DNA from: Streptomyces varsoviensis
GTDB taxonomy: Bacteria; Actinomycetota; Actinomycetes; Streptomycetales; Streptomycetaceae
NCBI RefSeq assembly: GCF_000718635.1
Contig: NZ_JOBF01000034.1
Location: 1 to 64,000, forward strand
DNA: 64,000 bases
Reading direction: 5' to 3'
Both the position numbers and the translations under genes were made by a program. Positions 1-8,993 of this stretch are shown piece after piece. Below the pieces are notes generated by a model, which did not search any database, was not told where the DNA came from, and saw only the letters and a program-made list of their open reading frames with translations. Every line of letters begins with the position of its first letter. Positions within the stretch are counted from its first letter, which is position 1.

Positions 1-145
1 TGCGCATCGGTCAGTTCATGTCGTCGCACCATGCCCGACGCCTGCCCGGGCCGAGACCTGATCCACCCCGCCCGACAAGAGCCATCAGAAACGACCTAGG
101 CGGGTCCAGAACACCCTTGCCCGTTCCCTCGGTCAGACTCGCCGT

Positions 146-1357
146 ATGACCGTTAGAGCAGACTTCTCTTTAGATATGCAACTCAAGCATGTATTGGATG
201 CGGCCGTCGATCCGGACGTGAGGGAAGCCCTCGCGGCGGCGCGGAGATACATGAACAGCGGCAGTAGAGCGCATCGCAGGGGAGGGAAGGCCCTGATCCA
301 GATGCTGGAAGCGATTCGCCGAAGTGCGGCAGACGTTGGCGAGTGGCAGGTCGTCCGTCTGGTCCAAGACTCTTTGGACTACGCCGAGGGGCGCATTCTC
401 CAGCCGGACCTTAATGACCGGTATCGCCTGTTCCAAGATGGTGTACGCAATACGAACTTGCGGAATGGTGCTAGCGAACTGCTATGTCACCAGTTCGGGC
501 GCCTCGCGGAAGCGAGCCGTGAGTATGCGGAAGAGCACCCCGACGCCGACGTAGGCGATCTGATTGCGTACTTCGGATCGCTATCCGAGGACGCGCGGTA
601 TCTGGACGCGCCGGAGGACCGCCCAGGCCGGTATCGCGTTCTCCGTGGGCGGGCCGAGATCGCGGTGTGGCTGGAGCGCGTGCTGCGGGAACGGATCGAC
701 ATCGAGGACCCGGCGGAGGCTGCTCGCCGGATTGTCGCCTCGCCGGAAGCTGTCGCTCTCCTTGCCGCCGACACGGAGGGGGAGATGGTTCTCAGAGCGA
801 AGGAGCTGCAACGGCGATCGTCCGGCCTGGCGGCTTTGCGCAAGGTTGTGGAGGACGCCACGGCTTCCGAATACGCGCTTCAGCGTGCCTTGGAGGGGCA
901 GCACTGGATCTTCGGCGGGCGGTTCGTTGGAGAAGCAACTCAACGCAGGCTGGTGCCGGGGAACGAGGTGGACATTCCCTTGATCCGTGGCGACGGCGCG
1001 TTGCACGTGGTCGAACTGAAGCGCGCCGCCAGCCTGGCCGGGCATCTGGTGAAGAAATATCGCGGGTCTTGGGTACCCACCTCTGAAGTGCACAACGCCG
1101 TCGGCCAAGCGGTGAATTACTTGGTCGGCTTGGACGAGAACCGTCACCGGCTCCGCGAAGAGCTTGGTATCGAAACGCGCCGGGCCAGTGCGATGGTGCT
1201 GATCGGACACCCCTCGGTACAGCCCTCGGTGCCGGAGGAGGCGATCAACGAGGCACTTCGCACTCTCAATACCCATGTGAATCGAGTTGAGGTGCTCACC
1301 TACAAGGAGCTCGTCGACAACGCCGAGCGTTCCCTGGGCAGGGCGTCCTCGGCGTAG
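146..1357 (+). CDS. Shedu-like (DUF4263) nuclease-domain protein
   Basis: A 403-aa protein with a helical N-terminal half (about 1-240) that I do not recognise. The C-terminal region (about 250-385) looks like the PD-(D/E)xK fold of the Shedu/DUF4263 family: a GxHWIFGGRF lead-in, then Asp276, Glu290-Leu-Lys292 (the ELK motif) and Gln321 in a GQAVNYL helix. Shedu proteins (SduA) are single-gene anti-phage nucleases, so a role in phage or plasmid defence is an inference from family. Codon use is less GC-biased than that of its neighbours, and codon 9 (170-172) is TTA, the rare codon read by the bldA tRNA in Streptomyces. No partner gene is visible; the next gene is a convergent asparaginase. 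The start is the only good ATG, and I see no strong ribosome site. Family assignment is fairly sure; activity is unproven. Confidence 0.75.
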   Translation: MTVRADFSLDMQLKHVLDAAVDPDVREALAAARRYMNSGSRAHRRGGKALIQMLEAIRRSAADVGEWQVVRLVQDSLDYAEGRILQPDLNDRYRLFQDGVRNTNLRNGASELLCHQFGRLAEASREYAEEHPDADVGDLIAYFGSLSEDARYLDAPEDRPGRYRVLRGRAEIAVWLERVLRERIDIEDPAEAARRIVASPEAVALLAADTEGEMVLRAKELQRRSSGLAALRKVVEDATASEYALQRALEGQHWIFGGRFVGEATQRRLVPGNEVDIPLIRGDGALHVVELKRAASLAGHLVKKYRGSWVPTSEVHNAVGQAVNYLVGLDENRHRLREELGIETRRASAMVLIGHPSVQPSVPEEAINEALRTLNTHVNRVEVLTYKELVDNAERSLGRASSA

Positions 1358-1495
1358 TGCTGAGCCGCTCCCCCCGACCGCGAAGAATCCTCGGTGAGGG
1401 GAGTTCGGGTTCGCCGGGCGCGAGTGACGGAGTGCTTCCTGTGCATGTCCTCGCCCGCGCCCGTGCCGTCGGGGCGGCGGCCTTCGTAGGGGCGG

Positions 1496-2542
1496 TCAGG
1501 GCGCGGGTGTGGGGTGGGCCAGGGCTGCTGAGGGGCGTACGGCGCCTACGGGTTGGCCGTGGCCGAGGACGGGGGCCGTGGTGAGGGCGGAGAGGCGGGT
1601 GTCGGTGGCTACGGGGACGCCGATGTGGCGCAGGGCCGCTGTCATGACGACGGGGCGGGGGCGCTGCGAGCCGTCGGCGATCTTGAGGGCGATGGCGGAG
1701 CCGTCGGGGAGGGCCAGGGCGTAGACGCCCTCGGCACCGTCCTTGGCGACGGCGCCGGGTATGGCCTGCATGAGGGTGGTGACGTCGCGGCCGGTCCCGC
1801 CGACGTACTCGGGGTGGGCGTTCATGGCGGCGGCCACCCGCGCCTCGTGGCTGCCCGCGGGGGCCGTCGCGATCTTGGCGAAGGCGCGCGCCAGACCGGT
1901 GAGCGTGAGCGCGAACAGCGGCGCGCCGCAGCCGTCGACGCCGACCGACGTCGACTTCTCCCCGGCCAGGTCCTCCAGCGTCGCGCGCAGGGCGAGTTGG
2001 AGGGGGTGCTCGGGGTCGAGATAGTTCTCCACGGACCACCCCGCCGCCACGCACGTGGCCAGCATCGCGGCGTGCTTGCCCGAGCAGTTCATGGTGATGC
2101 GGCTCGGCCCGAGCCCCGCCGCCAGGTGCGCGGGCTGCGACTCGGCGCCGATGGGCAGCGCGGCCGTGCACTGCAGGGCGTCCTCCGTCAGGCCCGCGCC
2201 CGCGAGGATGCGCCGTACGCCGTCGAGGTGGAACGCCTCGCCGGAGTGGCTCGCGCAGGCGAGCGCGAGGAGTTCGCCGTCGAGGTCGAGCCCCGCGCGG
2301 AGCATGCCGACGCTCTGGAGCGGCTTGTTGGACGACCGCGGGTACATGGGGACATCGACCGGGCCGGCCGTCAGTACGGCCTTGCCGTCGGCGTCGAGGC
2401 ACACGACCGATCCGTGGTGCACGGACTCCAGGAAGTCGCCGCGCCACACCTCCGCGAGCACGGGGTAGGCGAGCTCCGCCGCCCGTGAGGGGGGTGCGGC
2501 GGAGTCCTCGGGTGCCGCGGTGTCTGCGTCTGCGGTGGTCAT
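1496..2542 (-). CDS. L-asparaginase, Rhizobium etli type (PF06089)
   Basis: About 348 aa, hydrolysing L-asparagine to aspartate and ammonia in the cytoplasm. It belongs to the class typified by R. etli ReAV and is unrelated to E. coli AnsA/AnsB. Visible family motifs are the Ser70-x-x-Lys73 pair in PRSSNKPLQ, a CASHSGE segment, the NCSGKHAAM stretch carrying the Cys-x-x-Lys metal-site residues, and a VDGCGAP cysteine. An upstream in-frame ATG at 2683 exists, but the segment it adds is low-complexity and runs into palindromic DNA. The ATG at 2542 is preceded by GGGACGAGG and is preferred. It is transcribed divergently from the GntR regulator at 3066 and so is probably under its control. Confidence 0.88.
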   Translation of the reverse strand: MTTADADTAAPEDSAAPPSRAAELAYPVLAEVWRGDFLESVHHGSVVCLDADGKAVLTAGPVDVPMYPRSSNKPLQSVGMLRAGLDLDGELLALACASHSGEAFHLDGVRRILAGAGLTEDALQCTAALPIGAESQPAHLAAGLGPSRITMNCSGKHAAMLATCVAAGWSVENYLDPEHPLQLALRATLEDLAGEKSTSVGVDGCGAPLFALTLTGLARAFAKIATAPAGSHEARVAAAMNAHPEYVGGTGRDVTTLMQAIPGAVAKDGAEGVYALALPDGSAIALKIADGSQRPRPVVMTAALRHIGVPVATDTRLSALTTAPVLGHGQPVGAVRPSAALAHPTPAP

Positions 2543-2601
2543 GGTCGTCCTCGTCCCTTCGGTCGTCGGCGCGGGGCGAGCCAAGGTTCCCGCGCCCGTC
2601 G

Positions 2602-2615
2602 AACTGTCGACAGTT
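2602..2615. promoter_or_regulatory. Palindromic operator candidate, asparaginase side
   Basis: AACTGTCGACAGTT is a perfect 14-bp palindrome lying 60 bp upstream of the asparaginase start. The core ACTGTCGACAGT recurs at 2734-2745 on the GntR side of the same gap, and a related GTCGAC-rich stretch lies at 2632-2648. Shared palindromes between a divergent regulator and its target suggest a regulator-binding site; this is inference only. Confidence 0.45.
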
Positions 2616-2714
2616 ATCAGTTTTCCGCGCCCCTGTCGACGGGTCGACCACGATGAAAGACGGTCGCCGATAACCGTTGACATCCGGCCCGTCCCGCCTG
2701 TCCACTGTCGTCTG

Positions 2715-2746
2715 TCACCACCTCTTTGTGGTGACTGTCGACAGTT
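2715..2746. promoter_or_regulatory. Paired palindromes, candidate GntR operator
   Basis: TCACCAC and GTGGTGA form 7-bp inverted arms around a 6-bp centre (2715-2734) and run directly into the second copy of the ACTGTCGACAGT palindrome (2734-2745). The TGGT/ACCA flavour of the arms resembles operators of FadR-subfamily GntR regulators. It lies between the divergent asparaginase and GntR genes. Confidence 0.4.
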
Positions 2747-2756
2747 CGGGACTGTC

Positions 2757-2918
2757 GGCGGCTCGGTGACTGGCGGCGGTTTGGTGACTGGCGGCGGTTC
2801 GGTGGCCGTCGGCGGTTCGGTGACTGCCGGCGGCTCAGTGGCCGTCGGCGGTTCGGTGACTGCCGGCGGTTCGGTGGCTGGTGACAGTGCGCTGACTGGC
2901 GGCGGTTCGGTGACCGTC
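2757..2918. repeat. 18-bp tandem repeat, nine units
   Basis: Nine head-to-tail 18-bp units with consensus GGCGGTTCGGTGACTGCC, diverging at a few positions; types ending in GACTGGC, GGCCGTC and GACTGCC partly alternate. The period is a multiple of three and could encode a GGSVTA-like peptide, but no start, ribosome site or plausible product fits. It lies in the leader of the GntR gene. It is not a CRISPR because there are no unique spacers. Confidence 0.85.
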
Positions 2919-3065
2919 GACGGTTCGTGACGCGCGCCGGCTCAGTGCCGCGGTGCCGTGGTACCGCGTGCGTTTCGACGGCGGCGCGCGCGTCAGCCGA
3001 GCACCGCACCGCGAGCCGAGCACCCCGCACCGGCCCGCCCGGCCCCTCGCCCCTGGGAGGTTTCC

Positions 3066-3812
3066 ATGACCGGCCTGGTCCACCGCGGCTTGGCGGGACA
3101 AGTCGTGGAGATGCTGCGCGAGCAGATCCTCACCGGCGTGCTCCCGCCCGGCACCCGCCTCAACGAGGTCGAGATCGCCCGCGACCTGGGCATCAGCCGG
3201 GGCCCGTTGCGCGAGGCCATCGGGCAGCTCGTGAGCGACGGCCTGCTCGTCCACGTGCCCAACAAGGGCGCCGCCGTGTTCGCCGCCCGCCCCGAGGACG
3301 TCGCGGCGCTCTTCGAACTGCGCGCGGCCCTCGAATGCGCCGCGGCCCGCATGGCCGCCCAGCGCCGTCGGCCGCAGGAGGTCACCCGCCTGCGCAGGGT
3401 GTGCGAACGCTCCCGCAAGGCCCGCGAGGCGGGGCGCAAGCTGCTGTACGACCTGGACCTGGACTTCCACCGCGCGCTGATGGAAGCCGCGCACAGCCCG
3501 CGCATCGCCGAACAGGTGTGGCTGGTGCAACAGCAGGTGATCGTGTTGCGCAGCGGCCTCACCTCGCGGACCTCTCACACGGAGACCTCGCTCGCCGACC
3601 ACGAGGCGATGGCGGAGGCGGTCGCCGCCGGCGACGCCGATCTCGCGGCCAGCTTGATGGAGGCCCACCTCGGCCTCGTGGAAACCCAACTGCTGCATTC
3701 CATGCAGTCCGAGCAGTCGAGCCAGTCCGAGCAGCCCGAAGCCCGAGGCGGAGGGGCGCCGGAGGCGCGGCGTACGGAACGCACCGAAACCACGGAACGT
3801 ACCGCACCATGA
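3066..3812 (+). CDS. GntR-family (FadR subfamily, FCD domain) regulator
   Basis: 248 aa. The N-terminal winged helix (about 5-70) contains the typical GntR run LPPGTRLNEVEIARDLGISRGPLREAI. A helical FCD ligand-binding domain follows (about 80-215), with conserved helices around FHRALMEAAHS and the late DHEAMAEAV. The last 30 residues are Gln/Glu/Arg/Thr-rich and probably disordered. The ATG at 3066 follows GGGAGG at good spacing; longer in-frame versions run into the tandem repeat and are rejected. Its stop overlaps the next start (ATGA), so it is translationally coupled to the peptidase. It probably regulates itself, the downstream peptidase/antiporter genes and the divergent asparaginase. 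Confidence 0.9.
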   Translation: MTGLVHRGLAGQVVEMLREQILTGVLPPGTRLNEVEIARDLGISRGPLREAIGQLVSDGLLVHVPNKGAAVFAARPEDVAALFELRAALECAAARMAAQRRRPQEVTRLRRVCERSRKAREAGRKLLYDLDLDFHRALMEAAHSPRIAEQVWLVQQQVIVLRSGLTSRTSHTETSLADHEAMAEAVAAGDADLAASLMEAHLGLVETQLLHSMQSEQSSQSEQPEARGGGAPEARRTERTETTERTAP

Positions 3813-4987
3813 CCAGCACGCCCCGCCCCCGCCCCCAGTCCCAGCCCCGCCCCCGCGACCTGGGCATCGCCCCCGGCACCCTGCCCCCCGGCCCCTCGAA
3901 CTCCCTCACCGACGTGCCCGGCGTCCGCGTCGGCCACGTCACGCTCGACCACCACGACGCCGAGACGCCCGTACGTACCGGGGCCACCGTCGTCGTCCCG
4001 GCGCCCGGCTCCGTCTTCCGGGAGAAGCCGGTCGCGGGCCTGGAGGTCGTCAACGGGTTCGGGAAGGCGGCCGGCCTGAGCCAGATCGCCGAACTGGGCG
4101 TGCTGGAGACGCCGTTGGCGCTCACGAACACGCTCGGCGTCGGCGCCGCCTTCGAGGGGCTGGTCCGGCACGCGCTGGACGGGCACCCGGAGATCGGCAC
4201 CACCACGGGCACCGTCAACCCGGCGGTCTTCGAGTGCAACGACGGCTGGCTCAACGACATCCGCGGCCTGCACGTACGCCCGGAACACGTGCTCGACGCG
4301 CTGTCGGCCGCGTCCGACGGCCCGGTGCCGGAGGGGGCCGTGGGCGCGGGCACCGGCATGGTGGCCTTCGGCTGGAAGGCCGGCATCGGCACCAGCTCCC
4401 GCCTGATCGAGGCGGGCGAGGGCACAGGCGACGGCACCGGCGCCCGTTATACCGTGGGCGTCCTGGTCCTGGCCAACTTCGGCGTGGCCGAGGACCTGAC
4501 CGTACTCGGCGTCCCGGTGGGCCGTACCCTCACCCCGCACCAGGCCAGGGAGCAGGCCGAGTTCGCGCGCGGCGCCGGGTCCTGCGTCGTCCTCATCGCC
4601 ACGGACGCCCCGGCCGACGCCCGCCAGCTACGCCGGATGGCCAAACGGGCCACGGTCGGCCTGGCCCGTACCGGCGGGATCGTCCAGCACGGCAGCGGCG
4701 AGTACGCCCTCGCCTGGTCGACCACGCACCGCGTGCCGCACCGCCCGGCGGGCCCGGTACGCGCCGCCTCGGCCCTCGCCGAGGACGGCCCCCTGATCGA
4801 CCGGTTCTTCCGGGCCGTCGCCGAAGCCACCGAAGAGGCCGTACTCGGCTCGCTGTTCGCGGCCCGCCCGGTGACCGGCGTACGAGGCCACCACGCACCC
4901 GCGCTCCCGGCGGAAACGGTGACCGGCCTCATCGGCGACGCGACACTCCGCGTACGCCCCGGGGCACCGGACCATCCCGCAACGTAG
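3809..4987 (+). CDS. P1-family peptidase (DmpA/BapA, S58)
   Basis: 392 aa. N-terminal-nucleophile aminopeptidases of this family self-cleave a precursor at a Gly-Ser bond, and the new N-terminal Ser attacks substrates such as D-amino-acid amides or beta-peptides. Visible features are the N-terminal SLTDVPGVRVGH block, a FECNDGWLNDIRG segment, a WKAGIGTSSR segment, and the processing-site equivalent at Gly257-Ser258 followed by CVVLIATDAP. The first 20 residues are Pro/Arg-rich. It starts inside the GntR stop codon. The next gene (an antiporter) begins 202 bp later, so shared transcription is possible but not certain. The substrate cannot be told from sequence. Confidence 0.88.
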   Translation: MTSTPRPRPQSQPRPRDLGIAPGTLPPGPSNSLTDVPGVRVGHVTLDHHDAETPVRTGATVVVPAPGSVFREKPVAGLEVVNGFGKAAGLSQIAELGVLETPLALTNTLGVGAAFEGLVRHALDGHPEIGTTTGTVNPAVFECNDGWLNDIRGLHVRPEHVLDALSAASDGPVPEGAVGAGTGMVAFGWKAGIGTSSRLIEAGEGTGDGTGARYTVGVLVLANFGVAEDLTVLGVPVGRTLTPHQAREQAEFARGAGSCVVLIATDAPADARQLRRMAKRATVGLARTGGIVQHGSGEYALAWSTTHRVPHRPAGPVRAASALAEDGPLIDRFFRAVAEATEEAVLGSLFAARPVTGVRGHHAPALPAETVTGLIGDATLRVRPGAPDHPAT

Positions 4988-5189
4988 CCGCGCCCCTTCG
5001 CGACAAGGCGCAAGGCGCAAGACACAGGCACAAGAAGGCTGACAGGGCCGACAAGGCTCCACCCAGCCCGCAAAAAAACAACAAGACCCACAAAAACCAC
5101 AGGACCCAAAGGGCCCCAGGAACGGCCGGCACCCCCCCGGCGTCCAGTTGGCCACCCCCTACCCTCCCTCATCCCGAAATGAGCGACTT

Positions 5190-6671
5190 ATGCCAGAAAC
5201 CGCTCCGGCCGAGGCGTCCCGGCGCAGGCCGACCTTCCTCCAGGCCCTCACCCCCGTCGTCGTGATGATCGCCCTCCTGGTCGTCGGAACGGTCTGGCTG
5301 GACATCGCCCCCGTCATCCTGCTGATCGTCGCCGGCTCGTTCGCCGGCGTCTTCGCCCTGCGGCTCGGCCTGACCTGGGAGCAGATGCTGGCCGGCATCT
5401 GCCGGAAGATCGACTCGACGATGCCGGCGCTCCTGATCCTGATATCCATCGGGATGCTCACCGGCACGTGGATGGTCAGCGGCACGATCCCGATGATGGT
5501 GGACCTCGGCCTCCGGGCGATCGATCCGCACTGGATCATTCCGGTGTCGTTCCTGATCACCGCCGTGGTCTCGACTCTCACCGGTACGTCGTGGGGCTCG
5601 GTCGGTACGGTCGGTGTGGCCCTCATCAGCGTGGCGGGCGGGCTGGGCGCCTCGCTGCCCATGACGGCGGGCGCGATCGTGGCGGGCGCGTACTTCGGCG
5701 ACAAGATGTCCCCCCTGTCGGACACCACGAACCTGGCGCCGGTCGTGGCCGGCACCAACCTCTTCGCGCACATCCGGCACCTGCTCTACACGACGGTCCC
5801 GGCCGCGCTCGTCTCGCTGGCCATCTACTTCTTCCTCGGCCTGACGCAGCACACGGGCTCGGTCGAGCAGCCCGGCCACACGACGCAGGAACTCCTCGAC
5901 TTCCTGGACAAGTCGTTCACGTTCAACCCGCTGCTGTTCCTGCCGCCGCTCGTGGTCCTGGCCGGCGCGGTGCTGCGCAAGCCGCCGCTGCCGACGATCA
6001 TCCTGTCGTCCGTGGTCGCGGCGGTGCTCGGCGGCGTGGTGCAGGGCTTCTCCCTGAGCGACCTGAGTACGGCCGCGTCCTCCGGCTTCAGCGTCGACCT
6101 GCTCGCCTCCCACGGCGGCGACGGGCACACGGTCCCGGCCGCGGCGCAGACCCTGCTCAACCGCGGCGGGCTCGCCTCCATGACGAACGTCGTGCTGATC
6201 GGCCTCGCGGGCTTCGCCTTCGCGGGCATCATCACCGAGGCCGGCTGCATGGACGTACTGATGGCCCGGCTGCTGAAGCGCGTACGGCGCACCGGCGGCA
6301 TCGTGCTGGCGACGGTGGGCTCGTCGGTCGGCGTGGCGCTGGCCACCGGCACCTCGTACCTGACCATCCTCATCCCCGGCGAGGGGTTCAAGCGCGTCTA
6401 CGCCGAACACGGCCTCGACGCCAAGAACCTGTCCCGCACCCTGGAGGACTCCGGCACCGTGATGGTGCCGCTGCTCCCCTGGAGCGAGGCCGGTATGTAC
6501 ATGTCGACCGCCCTCGGCGTCGCCACCCTCTCGTACGCGCCCTACGCCTTCCTCTGCTACCTCGGCGCCGTCTTCGCCATCATCTGCGGCTACACCGGAA
6601 TAGGCATAGCCCGCAGCAAACCAACCCCGACCCACCCCGCGGACACCCCGCCCGAGCCCGTACACCCGTAA
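5190..6671 (+). CDS. NhaC-type Na+/H+ (or organic ion) antiporter
   Basis: 493-aa integral membrane protein with about eleven hydrophobic segments. The family signature lies in the middle: a GTSWGSVGTVG helix, then AGAIVAGAYFGDKMSPLSDTTNLAP, the conserved acidic/Ser/Thr ion-path helix of NhaC proteins. It would exchange Na+ (or an amine/carboxylate) for protons across the cell membrane. An upstream ATG at 5148 is in frame but adds residues with no homology; 5190 gives the normal MPET cytosolic start, although its ribosome site (GAAATGAG) is weak. The upstream gap (4988-5189) is A-rich and repetitive with no clear hairpin. The neighbourhood suggests a link to amide/amino-acid catabolism. Confidence 0.85.
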   Translation: MPETAPAEASRRRPTFLQALTPVVVMIALLVVGTVWLDIAPVILLIVAGSFAGVFALRLGLTWEQMLAGICRKIDSTMPALLILISIGMLTGTWMVSGTIPMMVDLGLRAIDPHWIIPVSFLITAVVSTLTGTSWGSVGTVGVALISVAGGLGASLPMTAGAIVAGAYFGDKMSPLSDTTNLAPVVAGTNLFAHIRHLLYTTVPAALVSLAIYFFLGLTQHTGSVEQPGHTTQELLDFLDKSFTFNPLLFLPPLVVLAGAVLRKPPLPTIILSSVVAAVLGGVVQGFSLSDLSTAASSGFSVDLLASHGGDGHTVPAAAQTLLNRGGLASMTNVVLIGLAGFAFAGIITEAGCMDVLMARLLKRVRRTGGIVLATVGSSVGVALATGTSYLTILIPGEGFKRVYAEHGLDAKNLSRTLEDSGTVMVPLLPWSEAGMYMSTALGVATLSYAPYAFLCYLGAVFAIICGYTGIGIARSKPTPTHPADTPPEPVHP

Positions 6672-6817
6672 CCCGCGCCGCGTACTGCCGTGGCCCACGC
6701 GGGCCCGCGCCATGCCCACGAGCCCCCCCGTCAGCACCCTCACGGCACCCGAGCAGTAGCGACAAAGCGTTTGGTGAGCGTGCGCGGGGCCGCTTCTGCG
6801 ATGACAAGCGTCCGGTC

Positions 6818-8050
6818 TCACGTCGAGCGGCCCTGAGACGTCGATGCCTCGGGCTCAGGGACGCGCCAGTCGATTCGGACTTGTTCGTCAAGAGGGAGCG
6901 AGGGACTACCGACGTAGATGCAACGGATCAGGTACATGACGGCCAGTCGGTACGCTTCCGGTTCGATGTCGTCGACTGCCGCCACCGTGGCGTGGCTCAG
7001 TTTGTTCACCTGACGGACGACGCGGGGCTCGGTTTCGAGAGAGCCCAGTTCTGCGACGATTTCCGGCTCCAGGTCGGTGTCTTCTCGCATGGCCAGAATT
7101 GAGCGCTGAAGGAGGTCCGGCTCGGACCCGAGGCGGTCGAGTATGCGGGCGAGCACGTACTCATGAATGACATTCGCCTCGATCCTCCCGTGCTCCTCCG
7201 TGCAGTTGGGACACCCTTCGCACTCGGCAGGTCTGATGAGGTCGTCCTCAGGGCCCTCGTCCGCCTGCAGTGTGGACATGAAGCACGCGGCCACCCACAT
7301 GGTCTCGGTCCGGCTCAGGCCCAGTTCCTCAGCTGTCCACAGGTCGGAGTCCGGAAGGCCGAGGTCGTCGCCCTCCTCCGGGGCCGGAAGCGCGGAGCGC
7401 ACCAGCGACTCCAGACTGACCCACACCGGATCCCAACTTTGGGCGCTGAGAAGCAGCGTCGCCACCGTGGCCCCGGGGGCCTTCCAAAAGATGAGGTCCT
7501 CGTCGTCCCCGTTGACGAAGTGCAGCACGTGGTCGCCCGGGTCGAATTCGGCCCCGGACATTTCGCCGAGGTGGGTAAGGACGGCCTGCCGGCCCCGGTA
7601 GCGCCCGACGTATTGGCGTGCCTGAGCGACAAAGGAACCCATGGTGATGTCGTCGAGCACTGCGTTGGGACTGACTCCGATGTATTTCGGTGGATTGAGC
7701 GGGCCCAGGCGGCGGAGCTGCTGGGTCGCGTTCGCCCAGTACAGGGCCGGGGTGGCCGGGTCATACACCACGCAGTAGACGGGGATGTTGCCGTCCGCCC
7801 AGGTATCACCATGCCGGTCGACGGGGACCGCGTAGCCATTTCCTCGACGCCAGCTGTCTCCGCCCTTGACCTGGACCTTGATCGTGTCGCTGGTGACGTC
7901 CCCGTTATCGGTGAAGGTGACATAGAAGTCCTCACCGAAGTCGTTCTGCCCGGATATCTCTTGAACGATGTGATCGTGCTCTTCGAGCAGCGTACGCAGT
8001 GCGTTGACCGCGGCCTGGCCCACGCGCCGCCCTCTGGCGATCTTCGGCAT
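6818..8050 (-). CDS. DUF4365 domain protein, PD-(D/E)xK nuclease-like
   Basis: 410 aa. The N-terminal region (about 5-160) matches DUF4365: a helix RVGQAAVNALRTLLEEH, then NDFGEDFYVTF (Glu40/Asp41) and TIKVQVKGG (Gln60, Lys62), a PD-(D/E)xK-type active-site arrangement, followed by a GNIPVYCVVYDP strand. The C-terminal 250 residues are acidic and unrecognised, with a CEGCPNC pair about two thirds along. DUF4365 proteins are often found in defence islands, so a nuclease role is inference. The ATG at 8050 has a GGAGAG site and beats the longer frame, whose extra 36 residues look non-coding. It lies in an accessory block that ends at tRNA-Gly. Confidence 0.78.
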   Translation of the reverse strand: MPKIARGRRVGQAAVNALRTLLEEHDHIVQEISGQNDFGEDFYVTFTDNGDVTSDTIKVQVKGGDSWRRGNGYAVPVDRHGDTWADGNIPVYCVVYDPATPALYWANATQQLRRLGPLNPPKYIGVSPNAVLDDITMGSFVAQARQYVGRYRGRQAVLTHLGEMSGAEFDPGDHVLHFVNGDDEDLIFWKAPGATVATLLLSAQSWDPVWVSLESLVRSALPAPEEGDDLGLPDSDLWTAEELGLSRTETMWVAACFMSTLQADEGPEDDLIRPAECEGCPNCTEEHGRIEANVIHEYVLARILDRLGSEPDLLQRSILAMREDTDLEPEIVAELGSLETEPRVVRQVNKLSHATVAAVDDIEPEAYRLAVMYLIRCIYVGSPSLPLDEQVRIDWRVPEPEASTSQGRST

Positions 8051-8285
8051 GCAAGTCTCTCCGGACGTTCCCCATCTGCATAGGCAGGCCGAGGCGGCAC
8101 CGCCCTTCGTTACTCTGCACCACGCCTCTGACGTCGCACCTCGACGAGACCGGAACACAGCGAGCCCCGTGCACCCCGCCCTCGGCGCTTTCTGCTGATG
8201 CGACTGTGGGGCGCCCCTCAGGGGCGGCTCACTTGGCCCGTACGGCTGAATGCCCGTGATAGGTGAGGGGCGGACGCGAACAGTC

Positions 8286-8993
8286 TCAGGGACCGTCGAG
8301 CTTCACGCTGAGGCAGTTGTTCGAGTCCACGGCAATGCCCGTCGGGGTGGTGACGATGACGCCGTAATCGGGCCCGGCCAGGTCTCTCGCGGCGACGCAG
8401 TGCCAGCCGGCGTCGCCGCCGGTGAATTCGATCTGAATCGAGTCCCGGCGGTCGGCGGGGTTCTCTTCCTCGGGGTTTCCGGGCTGGATGTACGCCGCCT
8501 TCACGTCCTGAATGCGTCTGACCCAGGAAGGTACCCCGGCTCCATAACTGGGGACGACGGACGGCGTGGGGTCGCTGGAGCGAGAGGCGGGCGCGGAGGG
8601 AGGCGCCGCTTCCTCCGAGGCGGATGGGTCGACTTCCTCGAAGGGGTACAGGGATGCGGCTACCGACGGCACAGCTTGTGGGGTCGATGACGCGGCCTCG
8701 CCGTTGTCGTCGTCAGAGAGCCCGTAGAACAGGCCCAGGGCCAGTACGCCGGCTACGCCGAGGAGCAGCCCGGGCCGGGAAGTCCTCGGCTGGGGCTGGG
8801 GCGGCAGCTGGGTGAGCATGTCGGGCGGCACGGTCAACTCGCTGCCTGTGTTGAGCATGCGTATCTCGATATTGCCGTCGGATGCGTAGTGAATGACGTT
8901 GGCGCGGTTCCCCATGTACAGGACGATCGAGCCGATGGGGAATATCTGTCTCGCGGGCGTCAACGCGGAATCCTTTGCTGGAGGCCTGACCAC
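8286..8993 (-). CDS. Hypothetical single-pass membrane protein
   Basis: About 235 aa with a GTG start at 8993. Residues 15-60 form a compact basic/hydrophobic segment (IFPIGSIVLYMGNR...EIRML). One membrane helix spans about 74-92 (PGLLLGVAGVLALGLFYGL). A Ser/Pro/Glu-rich linker follows, then a C-terminal extracellular-looking domain (about 150-235) with two cysteines (WHC and NNC) that could pair. I do not recognise the family. No good ribosome site precedes the GTG, so the true start could be internal. It is on the same strand as the DUF4365 gene and upstream of it, with a 235-bp gap; a functional link is possible but unproven. Confidence 0.6.
   Translation of the reverse strand: MVRPPAKDSALTPARQIFPIGSIVLYMGNRANVIHYASDGNIEIRMLNTGSELTVPPDMLTQLPPQPQPRTSRPGLLLGVAGVLALGLFYGLSDDDNGEAASSTPQAVPSVAASLYPFEEVDPSASEEAAPPSAPASRSSDPTPSVVPSYGAGVPSWVRRIQDVKAAYIQPGNPEEENPADRRDSIQIEFTGGDAGWHCVAARDLAGPDYGVIVTTPTGIAVDSNNCLSVKLDGP

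Noticed and set aside
2757..2918. CRISPR-like repeat array
   Set aside because: The 18-bp units are directly adjacent with no spacers, and no cas genes are present.
2520..2930. Small protein made of GGSVTA-like repeats in the tandem array
   Set aside because: It overlaps the asparaginase start and has no independent ribosome site or homology; simple repeat DNA explains it.
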